Shown here in pieces: positions 1-11,235 of a stretch of DNA of 64,000 bases. The notes beneath the pieces are model-generated. The model had not been told where the DNA came from, did no database searches, and saw only the letters and a list, made by a program, of their open reading frames with translations. Location: positions 579,001 to 643,000 of the forward strand of contig JAQGDQ010000055.1 in assembly GCA_030141605.1 (NCBI GenBank), in the 5' to 3' direction. Position 1 is the first letter of the stretch, and each line of letters begins with the position of its first letter. This DNA is from Tubiluchus corallicola. Taxonomy: Eukaryota; Priapulida; Priapulimorpha; Priapulimorphida; Tubiluchidae. The translations under genes were made by a program, and so were the position numbers.

Positions 1-328
1 GTTTGGAATACTATATAACATACTGATTCAGAAAAAAGCATTTGTGTTGCAAGCAATTAATTCCCCCAAATCGTGATTGGAGCGGCGTTCCTACTAAGCT
101 ATTTGTGAATTTAGTGGAACGAATATTTGATATTGTCGTTGTGTCGTGACACTAGGAAGAAGGGAAGAGTTTATTACATGTAAGATATATATAGATATGT
201 AAGAGTACGTTCAAGCAAACATTTCCATACTAAGATTTGCTACTGTAGAACATGACTTTGCAGGTAGAAAAATACAGGGACCTGTAAAGTTTATCCAGGT
301 TACTTAGCGCAGGACGATTATCTACATA

Positions 329-1000
329 TTAAAGCACAAGAAAACCCTCCACTTACATACAGCTTAAAAATTCGTCATAAAATTTTATACCACTTAAATA
401 CTGCCTTTTTTCATGCAGGGCTTGTGTCGGCACTAACCCTGTATAAAACTTGTAAATTTAAACTCCCGCGTTAGTAGCAACAATTTGGATGGTAGGTCAT
501 TTGAAACAAGTTTAGGTAACATTGTGTGAAGTTGAAAAAATAATCAGAGCATTCTTAGCGCACACGTCACTAACTGAGTAAAATTTTAAATTACTGTATC
601 TTGTCTATAAGATTAAAAATACGTTTTTGGTTAGTGAGTGGCGCACCCTGGAGGGTGAGTTGGCGACATTTTACCAATTGGCGGAAACATTTTAAACTAT
701 TATCTCTAGTTACATAAGTCTTTCCAGCAGGTAAGCAAAATGCTAAGTAATAGAGATTTGCATAGAAAGTTTTTTGAGACGTAATTTAACATTACCTTTT
801 CTTCCCCTGATTTATGTTTTTGTAGGACGTCATGTAATTGCGACTTCGGAACAGTATTGCGGGGGAGATTTAAGTTAAAAACAAACAAAAAATCCTTTCA
901 ACGCGAGTGCGATTGTTGCATAAAATTGCTATAAGGTTATGTATTTTTTTAAGGCGATGTTTCTGAAACCTACTTCAAGTATACCTTTTGTGTCCTTTAA
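329..1000 (-). mobile_element. TTAAAG-ended MITE family B, copy 1
   Basis: A 672-bp element with imperfect terminal inverted repeats: TTAAAGCACAAGAAAA at the left, and at the right end, read on the other strand, TTAAAGGACACAAAAGG. It is closely similar in reverse orientation to 29696-30368, including the CTTTCCAGCAGGTAAGCAAA region and the GAGGGTGAGT segment. No transposase is encoded, so it is non-autonomous. It lies in the SELENBP1 intron before the exon at 1205. Confidence 0.75.
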
Positions 1001-1204
1001 CAGTTTCATAAACCTACGTGCCTCTCTGTATGTCTCTGTAAGACTTCCTCGTCTGCAAGAAATGACGTCATGATTTTAGTGTATAAAGAATAAATCTTGA
1101 GAAGATTATAATACACTTGTCAACATAACACTTGAGAAGGTTATCAATGATACCTATAACTTTAACTACTAAATAAATCACTTGAGGTTTTTATTATTAT
1201 CTAG

Positions 1205-1283
1205 TCTCATGAATGGGTTGCCGATAAAGTGATATCAGTTCCAACGAAGAAAGTTGACGGTTGGGTCATGTCTGACATGGGAG
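1205..1283 (+). CDS. SELENBP1: SELENBP1 exon (VPTKKVDGW segment)
   Basis: Acceptor ...TTATCTAG at 1204 and donor G|GTAGGA. Translates as [13 protein letters not shown] then [13 protein letters not shown], matching the family's VI.VPPKKV.GW block that precedes the TDILLS motif. It ends in phase 1; the split Gly codon is completed by the next exon. This is the first SELENBP1 exon I can recognise in the window. Confidence 0.85.
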
Positions 1284-4200
1284 GTAGGATTTAGACCAAT
1301 AATGAAGTTAGGTTGAAAAAAAACTAAAATTTGTAGCGGTTTAATTTGGTCTGATTAATTATTGTTTATTGTATAAGCGTGTTTTTGTTTTACAAGATTA
1401 TTTTCAGAGTCGTATGAGACTATATTAACCCTAGCGCAGCCGCACCTTTACTAGACATATTGTTGAAAGCATCACAGTAATTAGTTTAATTCGATTTCAT
1501 ATAATTAATCATAAAAGCACGACTTCCAAAAACCAGCGTTTTACAAGAACAGCCATTCATTTGGTCTTTATATAGCTTTTATATGTGTCAAGGAAAAGGA
1601 AGTAAGAAAAAAATTGAGATTGAAAAAATTGAAATTGAGCAAGGGGATGTGACAGGAATGCCGTCACAAAGCACACGAAACATTAGAAAATGATTTCAAC
1701 AAATCAGCAGTTGAATTGTTCTACACTTGCTGCACCTTCCCTTGTTAGAGAACACGTGTAAAATGCTCAGTGATCCCATTAGACTAGTTTAGATTAGATT
1801 AGTTCATTTCAGCATAAAACCATACAAAAAACACAAAAACATTACATCATACTACAATAAAACAATAAAATAAAAGTACACTAAAATACTACTATGCTTA
1901 TACATTGCTGTAAAAAAGCATTCGCAGCTATCAGGTTTGACGATTGTTATTTACAAACAGACAGACTGTTGTTTCACATCTTAAAATAAGAATCTTGTAT
2001 GATTCACACGGAGTTGACAATAGTTAGTAGATGTTTATTGTCTACATGTTCTAGTATTCGTTTTCTTATACTGTAATAGGCTTTCCTGCAAAGGTGCGAA
2101 AATGTGGCAATTTTAAATTTTCACACATGCCAGAAGCACTACAAATATAATTTTTCTGGTAATTAAACAGCTTCCTGATACCATTGTTATACGCAGCACG
2201 AATTTTATTAAAGAATGAAGTGTCAAATTTCGCCCATATAAAGACGTAAAATAAAAATTACAACGATAACTCTTAAAACATGTAATTTAACATCGAGGGA
2301 AAGATGTTAGAGAGCATTATTATAGAGAACAAGCTTCTCAAATAAGTCAGAGTGGCTTTCGGTGAAAATGTCCATAGACCTTTGTTGCGGTTTTTTCGAC
2401 TACAATTTGCATTTGTGTTTCAGGTCTAACGACTGATATCCTTTTGTCGATGGATGACAAATATCTGTACATTAGTAACTGGATGCATGGCGACATTCGT
2501 CAGTATAACGTTGAAGATCCATTTAATCCAATACTTTGTGGACAGGTGATTTTAACTACAGTTCGTATGATTTCTGCTGCAAGTAACCTAGCTGTAAACC
2601 AGAGGTATTCAGCGTATGTTCAAGCTGAATACTAAACCGTCACTAAGTTTCGCCGTTATTACATTTACGAAACTATTAATAATTACGTCATTAGCTTAGT
2701 AACGGCTTTGTGAAACTGGGCCCTGGGGACACATTCATCTCATCGTGATCTCTGACTTTTCCAATGTCTTTTTTATTTGGATTTTCTATCTAATAAATTT
2801 TTCAGCATTGTTCTTTTAGAATGGTACCAGTTTATAGTACGAATTTTCTAGCATAGTGAATTTATTTAGGTTTATGATCATTTCATGTACGTACTGTACA
2901 CGTGCTCAGTAGTGAAGATTACCTACAATTTAAATTCCTATATAACCCCAACAGGCATAGAAGTTTTTGAACGCATCGTTCTGATTACACAAAGAATACA
3001 TAGTTATTATTAAACAAAAGAGACTCATAAATTACATAACTTTCCTTTTTCGGTCGAATTTTGAACGCATGTATTGCTGTAAAGATGGCCATGTTTCGCG
3101 TCTTTGGCGCGAGCGAACGAGAATGACGTACAAGGTACAGAAAGCGTCTTTAATTACCGATGTTTGTTTACAGATCTTTGGTGACTTCGTGACTGTACTC
3201 AGTACGTCATTCTGTACGCGAAAAATGGCAGTTCTTCAAATTGAATGCTGCTAACAACGAAGTGATAAAAAACGAAAAAACAAGTTTTACACTAAATTTA
3301 TAAGAAAATAAATTGAATAGTTGTAATGAGAGTAGGATTTTAATTTGTAAAAGGTTGTATTATGGTGAGGGTTTAGTTTGACTTTAAATTAACAATTATA
3401 ATGCATCCATGTAAAACTTGTAAAACTGTAAAACTTTTCACTATGAGCACCGGTGACAAAGTGAGACAGCCTGAAATTTACTTGAACAACAACTGCAGAT
3501 GACTAATTAATGGAAAATTACGTTAGCCAATCAGTGGGAATGGCTTGAGTGAGGATAAATTTAAATGGTCACCACTAGATGGGGTTGAAAAGGACTACGA
3601 ACAGACAGAAGAGAAGTGATTGTGATAGGAAAAGGTCATGAATGCAGAAATTGTAGACAAATCACTTTGTGTTAGAGCTGTGGGATGATTGCATCTTAGT
3701 TATATGAAAGGCCTCCTTAATCGATAAGTCATATTTCTTCTGCACTAAATCAATAATTGTGAAATTTTCTCCTGTAATGGGATAATTGCAGGAAATCGAA
3801 TGTGTTTTGTATAATTGAGGAGGAAATATCACAATTGTTGATACAGCACAGAAGAAATATGGTTGTGATTAAGGAGGCTTTGCATATAAAAAAGATAGTG
3901 CTATCCCTCAATTCTAAAACTAGAGTATTTGCCTACAGCGTATCTCCTTACATAGCCTCAACATATAAGCTATTCTATTCGTACTTCGGTTCAGCCCCAT
4001 CTAGTGGCGACAATTTCAATTCTAACGCTCACTCTAACGTTTCTTACTGTTTGGCTAATGTGGCTGCCAATAATTAGTCATCTACAGTGTATTACTAAGG
4101 CAATTCTGTAAGCCCCATCTAGTGGCGACTATTTCAATTCTAACCCTGACTCTAATGTTTCTTGCTGTTTAGCTAATGTGGCTGCCAATAATTGTATCAT

Positions 4201-7200
4201 CTACACTACAGTGTATTATTTCAAACTATCTGATTATAATACAATTGGTGCCCAATTGCATTTGCATCAATTCACAAGTATTGAAACATTGTAGTGGAAC
4301 ATTGTAGCAATTACCGTATTATGGTCACAAAAATAATTGCACGGTACATTATATTATCAAAAGAACATTTAACAAGCACTAAACTGGTAAAACCTATACA
4401 TTTGTTGACTCTATCAACTAAACTAGCGTCGTTTTTCTTCTTGTGACAGTTGTTTGTAGGAGGAAACGTTGTGAACGATGGGAAGATAAAAGTTATAGAA
4501 GATCAAGAATTACAGCAACAACCTCCTCCAAGAATAATTAAGGGAAGGCGAATTGACGGAGGTCCTCAGATGCTTCAGCTGAGCCTGGATGGCAAGCGCC
4601 TTTATACCACAACCTCGGTTTATTCTGTTTGGGATAAACAATTTTACCCAGACTTGATTAAGTAAGTACGTTATATAGCAAGCTGCTCAATGCACATAGT
4701 ATGTTTAAAGGAATACCGGACCCCATCTTAAATTATGGCTCAAAAATCTACCATGTAAAACATTGAAAGAAAATATACTATTTTTCCACAATGACTTACG
4801 TGAAAGAATTATTTCTGCAGAAACGCAATTTCGTGTTCGCGCGGCTAGTTCTTCACTGTTATAGGCATTTGGACATTCGTTAGTTAGATGGGCACTAGCG
4901 CCAGCATCTCGAAAACGCATTACACAAAAGCAGGTGCTGCACCTCTCAGTTCAGAGACGTTCAGTTGTGATATAGTGCGCAGGTTCGAGATCTCATGCGT
5001 GAGCACAGCAGTACACTTGAAATTTGAATTTTAAACTTAAAATTTGCCGACTTTTTGTACTTTACATACATTTGTATTCATCACATTAATATAGCACTGT
5101 ACTTCAATTTTCGCTTCCCAAACACGTTCAATGTGTGTGCTATTGAAATTTATGTTCATTTGTGACGTCTTCAATAACTGGGCTCGCCCGCCGTTAATTA
5201 AGTTTTTAATCTATTATTTAATTATCATAAATACTTTAGAATTATTATAGGTGTTAAAATATGTACTTTTCCGTACTTCAAAATGGGGGTAGGCTATTAA
5301 AAATCGTCCTGTTTCCTTTATTGTTTCTAAAACAGTTGCAAGTTGATCCAGTGTACAAAAATAGCATATATAGTCAGTCCATTCTTATACTGGTAATTCC
5401 TTGGCTGGATGACAATTGTGATGGTACTGATATTCTTGATGATGTCGGAGTTCTGTTAATAATGGGTCATGTACAGGTTATATAGTAGAGGTCATGGCTG
5501 AAAATACGACAGGCCAAATTGTGGAAGACTGACAACTTGGAAAAACATGAACCGATAATGACTGCTTTGACTCTTGCTCTCTCAATGAACTCGCTCTTAG
5601 CTAATTGTTTGTCTCGCTTGACGTTGGGTGACATTCAAGAATGGGCAAATGCTGAAAGACTTGACCTGGCTAAAGAAACAGCAATTCTTCGAAGCGAGTT
5701 ACATATCTATACTCTTATATTAATATTCTTGGTATGGGCATTATATATATATAAGATTCGAGGCTACAACCCGGACGAGGGCACCATTTGCGGCGATCTA
5801 TATATCAAACGAAAGGTCTCGATCTAGTGTCTTCTCATTGATGGTTTATTTTTCGAATCGGGCCCACCGCGAGGAAGGGGAGGCGAAAAACCTCGAAAAA
5901 TGGCCATTTTTCGGCCGTTTTTTGCAAAAGTTATACGGCTGAGATGTAGAGAACGGGAATGGGCCGAGGGGGGTACTGGGTATGGATAAATAGCCCGTTC
6001 AGCGGTGGGTGTAGTAGGCATATTTAGAATTCCCGAGAGGGCCAGGGCGCCCCGCAACGGGCGTTTTCCCGGACCCAGCTCGCGATTTTTTCGAAATTTT
6101 GGCCAAACAGCCTGCGGGAAAAACGTTCTAGCGGCGCCCGGTGGGACTCTCGGAAGGAGATATGGGGCTCTTTACAAAGAGGAAGAACGAGGCTACACGA
6201 TGATGTGGGCTATATGTTAGGGCAGGTCCACCGAGAGGAGTATTGGCGAGTTAATTAGGAGTTCTATTTTCGGCAATTTTCGCTTAGAAAACTGTTGACG
6301 CAAAGGCATTGTTGTGACGTCATCCATTGTACTCTGCTGTAATCTTATAACTTTAATTCAGCAAAAAGCTGCCTGCTACGGGTTTGCGTTAGTTAAACAA
6401 ACGGTAGGCAGGATGTTACGGGCGTTGTGTTATAAATGAGGACTGTGTAGGACGTTCGCGTATTATTGATTACACGTGGATTTTTATGCAAAATCTTTTG
6501 CGGGGCCTTTCCTATTTATTATATTATAGCACAAAGTTTCAACTTTGTGAAAAATGTTTGGAATGGTTTTGTTGCAATGCTGTGCTGTTGGTGCTTGTGC
6601 TATAGGTGTCGTCATCGTTGCCACCACCATCATCATCATCATCAACATCACGATCACCACGTGAGGTGGTGGATTTGATGTGGTGTGGTGGTGGTGTGCT
6701 TTGTGTGTTGTGCTATGGATGGTGTGGTGGGGTGGTAGGGTGTGTGGGGTGTGGTGTGGGTAGTGTGGTATGGAGTGGGTGGCGTGGTGTGTGGGTGGGC
6801 GGGTGTTGTGGTGCAGTGTGGTGTGATGTGGTGGAGTATTATGGTGTGGGTGGTGCGGTGTGGTGCAGTGCAGTGGTATGGTGTGGTGCAGTGTGGTGTG
6901 ATGTGGTGTGTGGGTGGTGCGGTGTGCTGCAGTGGTATGGTGTGGTGCGGTGTGGTGTGATGTGGTGGAGTGGTATGGTATGGGTGGTGTGGTGTGTAGG
7001 TGGGTGGGTGGTGTGGTGCAGTGTGGTGTTATGGTGTGGTGCTGTGCAGTGTGATGTGGTGGAGTCGTATGGTGTGTGTGGGTGGTGTGGTGTGTGGGTG
7101 GTGCGGTGTGGTGCAGTGTGGTGTGATGTGGTGGAGTGGTATGGTGTGGGTGGTGTGGTGTGTAGGTGGGTGGGTGGTGTGGTGTGGTGCAGTGTGGTGT

Positions 7201-8001
7201 TATGGTGTGGTGCTGTGCGGTGTGATGTGGTGGAGTATTATGGTGTGGGTGGTGTGGTGTGTGGGTGGTGCAGTGTGGTGTGATGTGGTGGAGTGGTATG
7301 GTGTGGGTGGTGTGGTGTGTAGGTGGTATGGTGTGGTGCAGTGTGGTGCGATGAGGTGGAGTGGTATGGTGTGGTGCAGTGTGGTGTGATGAGGTGGAGT
7401 GGTGTGGTGTGGGTTGTGTGTTGATTTGTGCACAAAATTCTTTTTGTGGGGTTTGGCTAGTTGTTAATTAATCCTACTCTCGAACCACGCCTAATTCCTC
7501 AAGAAACCTTCGAATTTTATGGAATAGCTTTTACTGGACTGCGTTTACAATTACATCGTTAGAGAATTGAAACAGGACAGTGAAGCCGCTAACCTCGAGA
7601 ACAAAGATTACGCCCATATGGAGCCATACAAACGGAAGAACATATATTAATGAGCTGTCCTCAAATTGATCACTTAAAAAGGCAGTTCACCGATGTAGAC
7701 TTCGAACCATTACTTCAATACTGTCTTCCAAATAAGCATTTAAAATTTATCTTCTTTTGAAAGTGTTTGAATAGTGTGTGTATACATATTTAAGTTAAAT
7801 TACCTTGGGTGAATTAATAGTTTAATAGTGGAGCTGTGTTGGATGTCGTGTATTATAGTGTATTGTGTTGTAATGTATTGTGTTGTAACTTTGTAAACTC
7901 TGTGGACTAATTCTATGTTACCCCACTATTGCAAAATATATGTTATGTTGTAAAAAATAGTCAGTAAAAAACTACTACTGCTGCTGCTGCTGCTGATACT
8001 A

Positions 8002-8042
<41 letters not shown>

Positions 8043-8070
8043 ACTGCTACTGCTACTGCTACTGCTACTG

Positions 8071-8106
<36 letters not shown>

Positions 8107-8390
8107 CCACTACTACTACTACCACTACCACTACCACTACCACTACCACTACCACTACCACTACCACTACTACTACTACTATCCCTAATTCTGGTTTACA
8201 ATTATCAACACTGTTTTTATGCAGGAATGGTGCAGTGATGATGTTGATAAACATTGACGTACAAAATGGAGGCATGACACTAAACGAAGATTTCCTCGTC
8301 GACTTTGGTAAAGAACCAGATGGTCCGGCACTGGCACATGAAATGCGCTATCCAAACGGAGATTGTAGTTCTGACATATTTCTTGCCTAG
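1205..8390 (+). CDS. SELENBP1: SELENBP1-type methanethiol oxidase, 3' part of gene (four exons)
   Basis: Exons 1205-1283, 2424-2545, 4450-4661 and 8225-8390 join in frame into the C-terminal 192 residues plus a TAG stop; the family is about 470 aa, so the N-terminal 60% lies upstream of the window. Family knowledge: a cytosolic, copper-dependent enzyme oxidising methanethiol to formaldehyde, H2S and H2O2. Seen in the translation are the family signatures [73 protein letters not shown] and the terminal CSSDI. All junctions are GT-AG and the phases agree (1, 0, 2). No disruption is seen, so the gene looks functional. It runs tail-to-tail with the beta-galactosidase gene. I found no earlier exon in 1-1204. 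Confidence 0.93.
1284..2423 (+). other. SELENBP1 intron, nothing recognised
   Basis: AT-rich intron between the exons ending at 1283 and starting at 2424. I see no conserved ORF, RNA gene or paired inverted repeat in it. Confidence 0.6.
2424..2545 (+). CDS. SELENBP1: SELENBP1 exon (TDILLSMDD propeller blade)
   Basis: Acceptor TGTGTTTCAG, donor CAG|GTGATT. Encodes [20 protein letters not shown] followed by [13 protein letters not shown], the beta-propeller segment conserved in all SELENBP1/MTO proteins. Ends in phase 0 at CGQ, and the next exon begins LFVGG. Confidence 0.95.
3090..3230. repeat. Short imperfect inverted repeat in SELENBP1 intron
   Basis: CCATGTTTCGCGT...GAATGACGTAC at about 3088-3135 pairs with GTACGTCATTCTGTACGCGAAAAATGG at about 3202-3228. 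This gives a foldback of about 140 bp, possibly an old MITE core. The short ORF across it shows no recognisable domain. Confidence 0.4.
3545..4227. repeat. Foldback element with tandemly duplicated arm
   Basis: Arms 3711-3778 and 3817-3878 are inverted copies (GCCTCCTTAATCG...TTTCTTCTGCA against AGAAGAAATATGG...TTAAGGAGGC). Outward from these, CCACTAGATGGGGTTG at about 3575 is the inverse of CAGCCCCATCTAGTGG at about 3992. The right outer arm is directly duplicated with a 118-bp period (3993-4110 and 4111-4227), including the block GCTAATGTGGCTGCCAATAA. It is probably a non-autonomous foldback transposon in the SELENBP1 intron. Confidence 0.65.
4450..4661 (+). CDS. SELENBP1: SELENBP1 exon ([16 protein letters not shown])
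   Basis: Acceptor GTGACAG, donor AA|GTAAGT. Encodes [18 protein letters not shown], then [16 protein letters not shown] and the family motif [10 protein letters not shown]. Ends in phase 2; the Lys codon is completed by the final exon. Confidence 0.95.
4705..5321 (+). mobile_element. TTAAAG-ended MITE family A, copy 1
   Basis: About 617 bp. It begins TTAAAGGAATACCGGACCC and ends ...CGTCCTGTTTCCTTTA, an imperfect inverted repeat of the start. It shares its interior (TGGGCACTAGCGCC, TTGAAATTTGAATTTTAAAC, GGCTCGCCCGCCGTTAATTA) with the copies near 10483, 14108, 40118 and 53620. It inserts in the last SELENBP1 intron and has no coding capacity. Confidence 0.8.
5486..6330 (+). other. GC-rich block of unknown origin with a short ORF
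   Basis: From about 5760 to 6220 the sequence is markedly G+C-rich (GGGCGCCCCGCAACGGGCG, GGCGGCGCCCGGTGGG style) in an otherwise AT-rich intron. Upstream, an open frame at 5519-5827 reads through a helical Glu/Lys/Leu-rich stretch ([20 protein letters not shown]), a hydrophobic membrane-like segment ([14 protein letters not shown]), then [20 protein letters not shown] and a TAG. An ATG at 5496 opens [12 protein letters not shown] in another frame, so a frameshifted insert is possible. I do not recognise it; a degraded mobile element is the best guess. Confidence 0.4.
6660..7428. repeat. TG/GGTG-rich satellite
   Basis: About 770 bp of strand-asymmetric GTGTGGTG-type repeat with higher-order units (GTGTGGTGCAGTGTGGTGTGATGTGGTGGAGT recurring in variants). 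The plus strand has almost no C. The open frames through it on both strands are repeat artefacts. It lies in the last SELENBP1 intron, with a short GAT/CAT/CAC-rich lead-in at 6610-6660. Confidence 0.9.
7500..7745 (+). mobile_element. LINE ORF2 C-terminal fragment
   Basis: In interrupted frames, 7530-7740 reads like the cysteine/histidine end of a non-LTR retrotransposon ORF2: [20 protein letters not shown] then IDHLKRQF. The pattern C-x-GA-x-QT-x-EHIL-x-x-CP is typical of these proteins. Stops and shifts make it a relic. It sits in the last SELENBP1 intron. Confidence 0.45.
7969..8182. repeat. CTG/CTA/CCA triplet-repeat array
   Basis: A composite triplet array: about six CTG, an interruption, then twelve perfect CTG (8005-8040), alternating CTACTG, a CTA run and CTACCA units. 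It ends about 40 nt before the acceptor of the terminal SELENBP1 exon. The long minus-strand poly-Val/Ala ORF over it is an artefact. Confidence 0.95.
8225..8390 (+). CDS. SELENBP1: SELENBP1 terminal exon
   Basis: Acceptor TTTTTATGCAG lies about 40 nt after a long triplet-repeat array. Encodes [17 protein letters not shown], then [20 protein letters not shown] and the C-terminal CSSDIFLA followed by TAG at 8388-8390. The length and end match the family C-terminus closely. Confidence 0.95.
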
Positions 8391-10482
8391 AAATGACACA
8401 ATTTTAACAAAATTGTGTTCCTTAATACGCTAATATAATAGTCAAGTAGAACTTGGCCAATGTTTTTGTTAAATTCATTTTCACCAGCAGAAGAATTATA
8501 CGAAGACCCTTAACGAATGAATGTTAAATTTAAAAGGAAAGGTCAAGCCTTCTGGGAAGTTAGGCTTGTTTCAATGTTTGCGAAAAATGTTAGAAGAATT
8601 TAATGATAAAAGTATATAAGCGCATTGTGTAATTAGTAAAATAACGTTAAGGTCATTTCACACTTGGGCGCTCCCATTTTGAACGCTCATTCTTCCACCA
8701 ATGAGAAAAGCAACGAACTGTAAATTTCCATAAAATGTATAACCAGTTTATGTGAAAAATTAAATAGCTAATTTGTGGGATTGTTGTAAAACATTAGGTA
8801 AGTTTCAGAAGTCTGAATTAGTTTAAGTAGCGCACGTTTACGGAAAGCCACGATGCGCTCAAAAAATCATGAAGTCCGCGTGTTACGTCACAATCTTCAA
8901 GTGAACGGCGGCAACCATCGCGCCTGAAAATTTCTATACGGGGTAGTATAAATTAAATTTATGGTTTACAGACAATTTTTTGCATTTTTTTGTTATATAT
9001 TTTCTGAGTTTAAGTGATAAGAGTAACCTGCTAAGTGACTTGTCGGTTCCTTTAAGTCTGTAACTTTGTAAATGTTTTGGCAAGCAGTTTTCATTTTATT
9101 CTCTTGTTCTAAAACTGTACAGTTGTATGTTGTATGCATGTATCTGATACTTGATATGACAATATAACAATAAGACAATTTCACATATCTGAATTTGTCT
9201 TATGAATTTACTATTAAGATGCATGAATCTGTTGCAGTAAGATAACTGTCTATGCAAAAATACTGTACATTTATCGGTATTGATTAATGTTAATCTAAGA
9301 TGCAGTGGCTCCAGCAAATATTGTTTATTTCCAAACGAATTAATCACGTGGCTAATGAGGCGAGTAACGTTTAACGTAGTAGTCATTTCGTAGCTGTACA
9401 AAACCTAATTTATAAATGTTTTCTAACAAATGTTACATAAATTTTTCCCAACATTACCTTATCGAGCAAACTCTTTTATAGTTTTGATTGGCTGGCCTCA
9501 TTTATTTGTAAGCATTTCTTAAAATACTTGTCCATGAAATCCAGGCATGCCAGGTATGCTGAGGTAATACAAGGCCTATTACAATATATTAGCGGACCTA
9601 GTAGTTTTCAGGTTGATCATTTGACTAGCCATGTTTTGCATCCATCCGTTCAGATAACAAAGATCCTTATTTTCAATGGCTCTGCTTCATTATTGGAAAA
9701 TTTCTCCCCTTCTATTTCTTCCTTTCTTCTCTTCTGTGCTCGTTTTTTAAATTCCTATTTGCATTTCTTTATTCTGCGAAGACTTCTTTGTAACACGTCG
9801 AGAGTAGCGCTCCAGGTAATATATAATGCTTAGCATGATTTGCTGCACTGATATTGTTGACTTGTATGCTTTTTCACCTATTGTTGTAAAACAGTACCAT
9901 AAGTGCGGACACGTATGAATAGATGGATGATCTGAATTTGTGCCAATTGCTTCATAATAGATATCATTCATTAATGCAATAGCCAGTACAATGGTAAATT
10001 GACGCAGAATTTTGTCTGTTTACACTCGCATTGATTTTATGGGCCTATTTCAACTCACTAGTGGTAGACGACAGTAATATAGTTCGGTAATTCAACGGGC
10101 ACGGTGAGCCAGACCTCCGTAATGTGTTATGCATTATCCACCTGCTCAATGGGAAACAGATGCAGAAAAAAATAACGCATGATGTAGATCTGATAAACGG
10201 GGCATTGAAAACAATATAAACCGATTTTATTCATTGCACATCCGCATTCCGGATGTCTGGTAAACGCCGCTAAGTTTGTTGAAGGGTTGCTAAAGCGATC
10301 TCAAGTTTTAATGTTGGTAAAATTTATTTCATTGATATTACAACATTAAATATAAAGTTCATGATCAATATACAATGTACTATGTATAGGTGGTATGTAT
10401 AAAACTATCGTCTATACAATAAATGCTAACTTGTTATCGTCTCTCACTTTCTGCTCGTATTTTTTTCGATGGCTGAAACGTT
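8391..10482. other. Intergenic spacer downstream of SELENBP1
   Basis: Space between the SELENBP1 stop and MITE copy 2. AT-rich; the short ORFs have no recognisable homology, and I saw no RNA gene or paired terminal repeats. The SELENBP1 3' UTR and poly(A) site must lie at its start, but no clean AATAAA is evident close to the stop. Confidence 0.5.
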
Positions 10483-11018
10483 GAAAAGGAAAACCGGTCT
10501 ATGTTAAACTGTGTACGTGAAAGAATTGTTATCACAGATTGGTAATTTCACGCCACTAGTTGTTCACTGTTACATGCAATTCGCCATTCGCTGGTTAGAT
10601 GGGCACTAGCGCCCGCATCACGGAAATGCGTTGCACAAAAAAAACAATTGCTGTACCTCTCACTTCGGTGGTGTTCAGTTGTGACACAGTGCACACGTTC
10701 TAAAGTTCATACTTGAGCACAGCGGTAAACTTGAAATTTGAATTTTAAACTTAAAATTTGTCCAGTTTTTGTATATTACAGTGAATGTTGTACAATTGCA
10801 CTGTACTTCTATTTTTGCTTTCGCAAGCACGTGCAACCTGTTCGCGGAATGTATGTGCTGTTGAAAATTTTCTTCGGTTATGATGTCATTAATAGTTGGA
10901 CTTGCCCGCCTTTAATTAAGATTTTACCTATTATTTAATTACCAGAACCGTTTTAGCATTATTATGGGGTCTTAAACTGAGCACTTTTACCATACTTCAA
11001 AATCATGTTTGCCTTTAA
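10483..11018 (+). mobile_element. TTAAAG-ended MITE family A, copy 2
   Basis: Starts AAAAGGAAAACCGGTC (eroded TTAAAGGAAAACCGG) and ends GTTTGCCTTTAA. The interior matches the other copies: GTGAAAGAATTGTTATCAC, TTAGATGGGCACTAGCGCC, TTGAAATTTGAATTTTAAAC, CTTGCCCGCCTTTAATTAAG. Non-coding; it lies in the spacer between the convergent SELENBP1 and beta-galactosidase genes. Confidence 0.75.
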
Positions 11019-11235
11019 GTTTCGGTAGAAGCAGCGTTTTCAGTCAACGTATTTCATTACACGCACAACGTTGGTAATTATTTAAGAGTTAAGATTAAAC
11101 TTGCTAGGAATGTTACAATATTATTCAGTAACTGAAGTCATAAATAGACCAGAGAAAGACAATTGGCTGTTCTTTCTCTACAGCCGTTAATTTCAAGAAG
11201 CTGCATATTTGGAGGTTTCACAACAATGCTTTACA

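Noticed and set aside
6606-7435. Long Trp/Val/Gly-rich and His/Thr-rich ORFs on both strands
   Set aside because: They are translations of the TG-rich satellite in several frames; composition is pure repeat and no domain is present.
7961-8275. Minus-strand poly-Val/Ala ORF
   Set aside because: Artefact of the triplet array and antisense of the terminal SELENBP1 exon.
9528-9833. 101-aa plus-strand ORF in the convergent spacer
   Set aside because: No recognisable domain, poor coding character and no splice context; probably chance.
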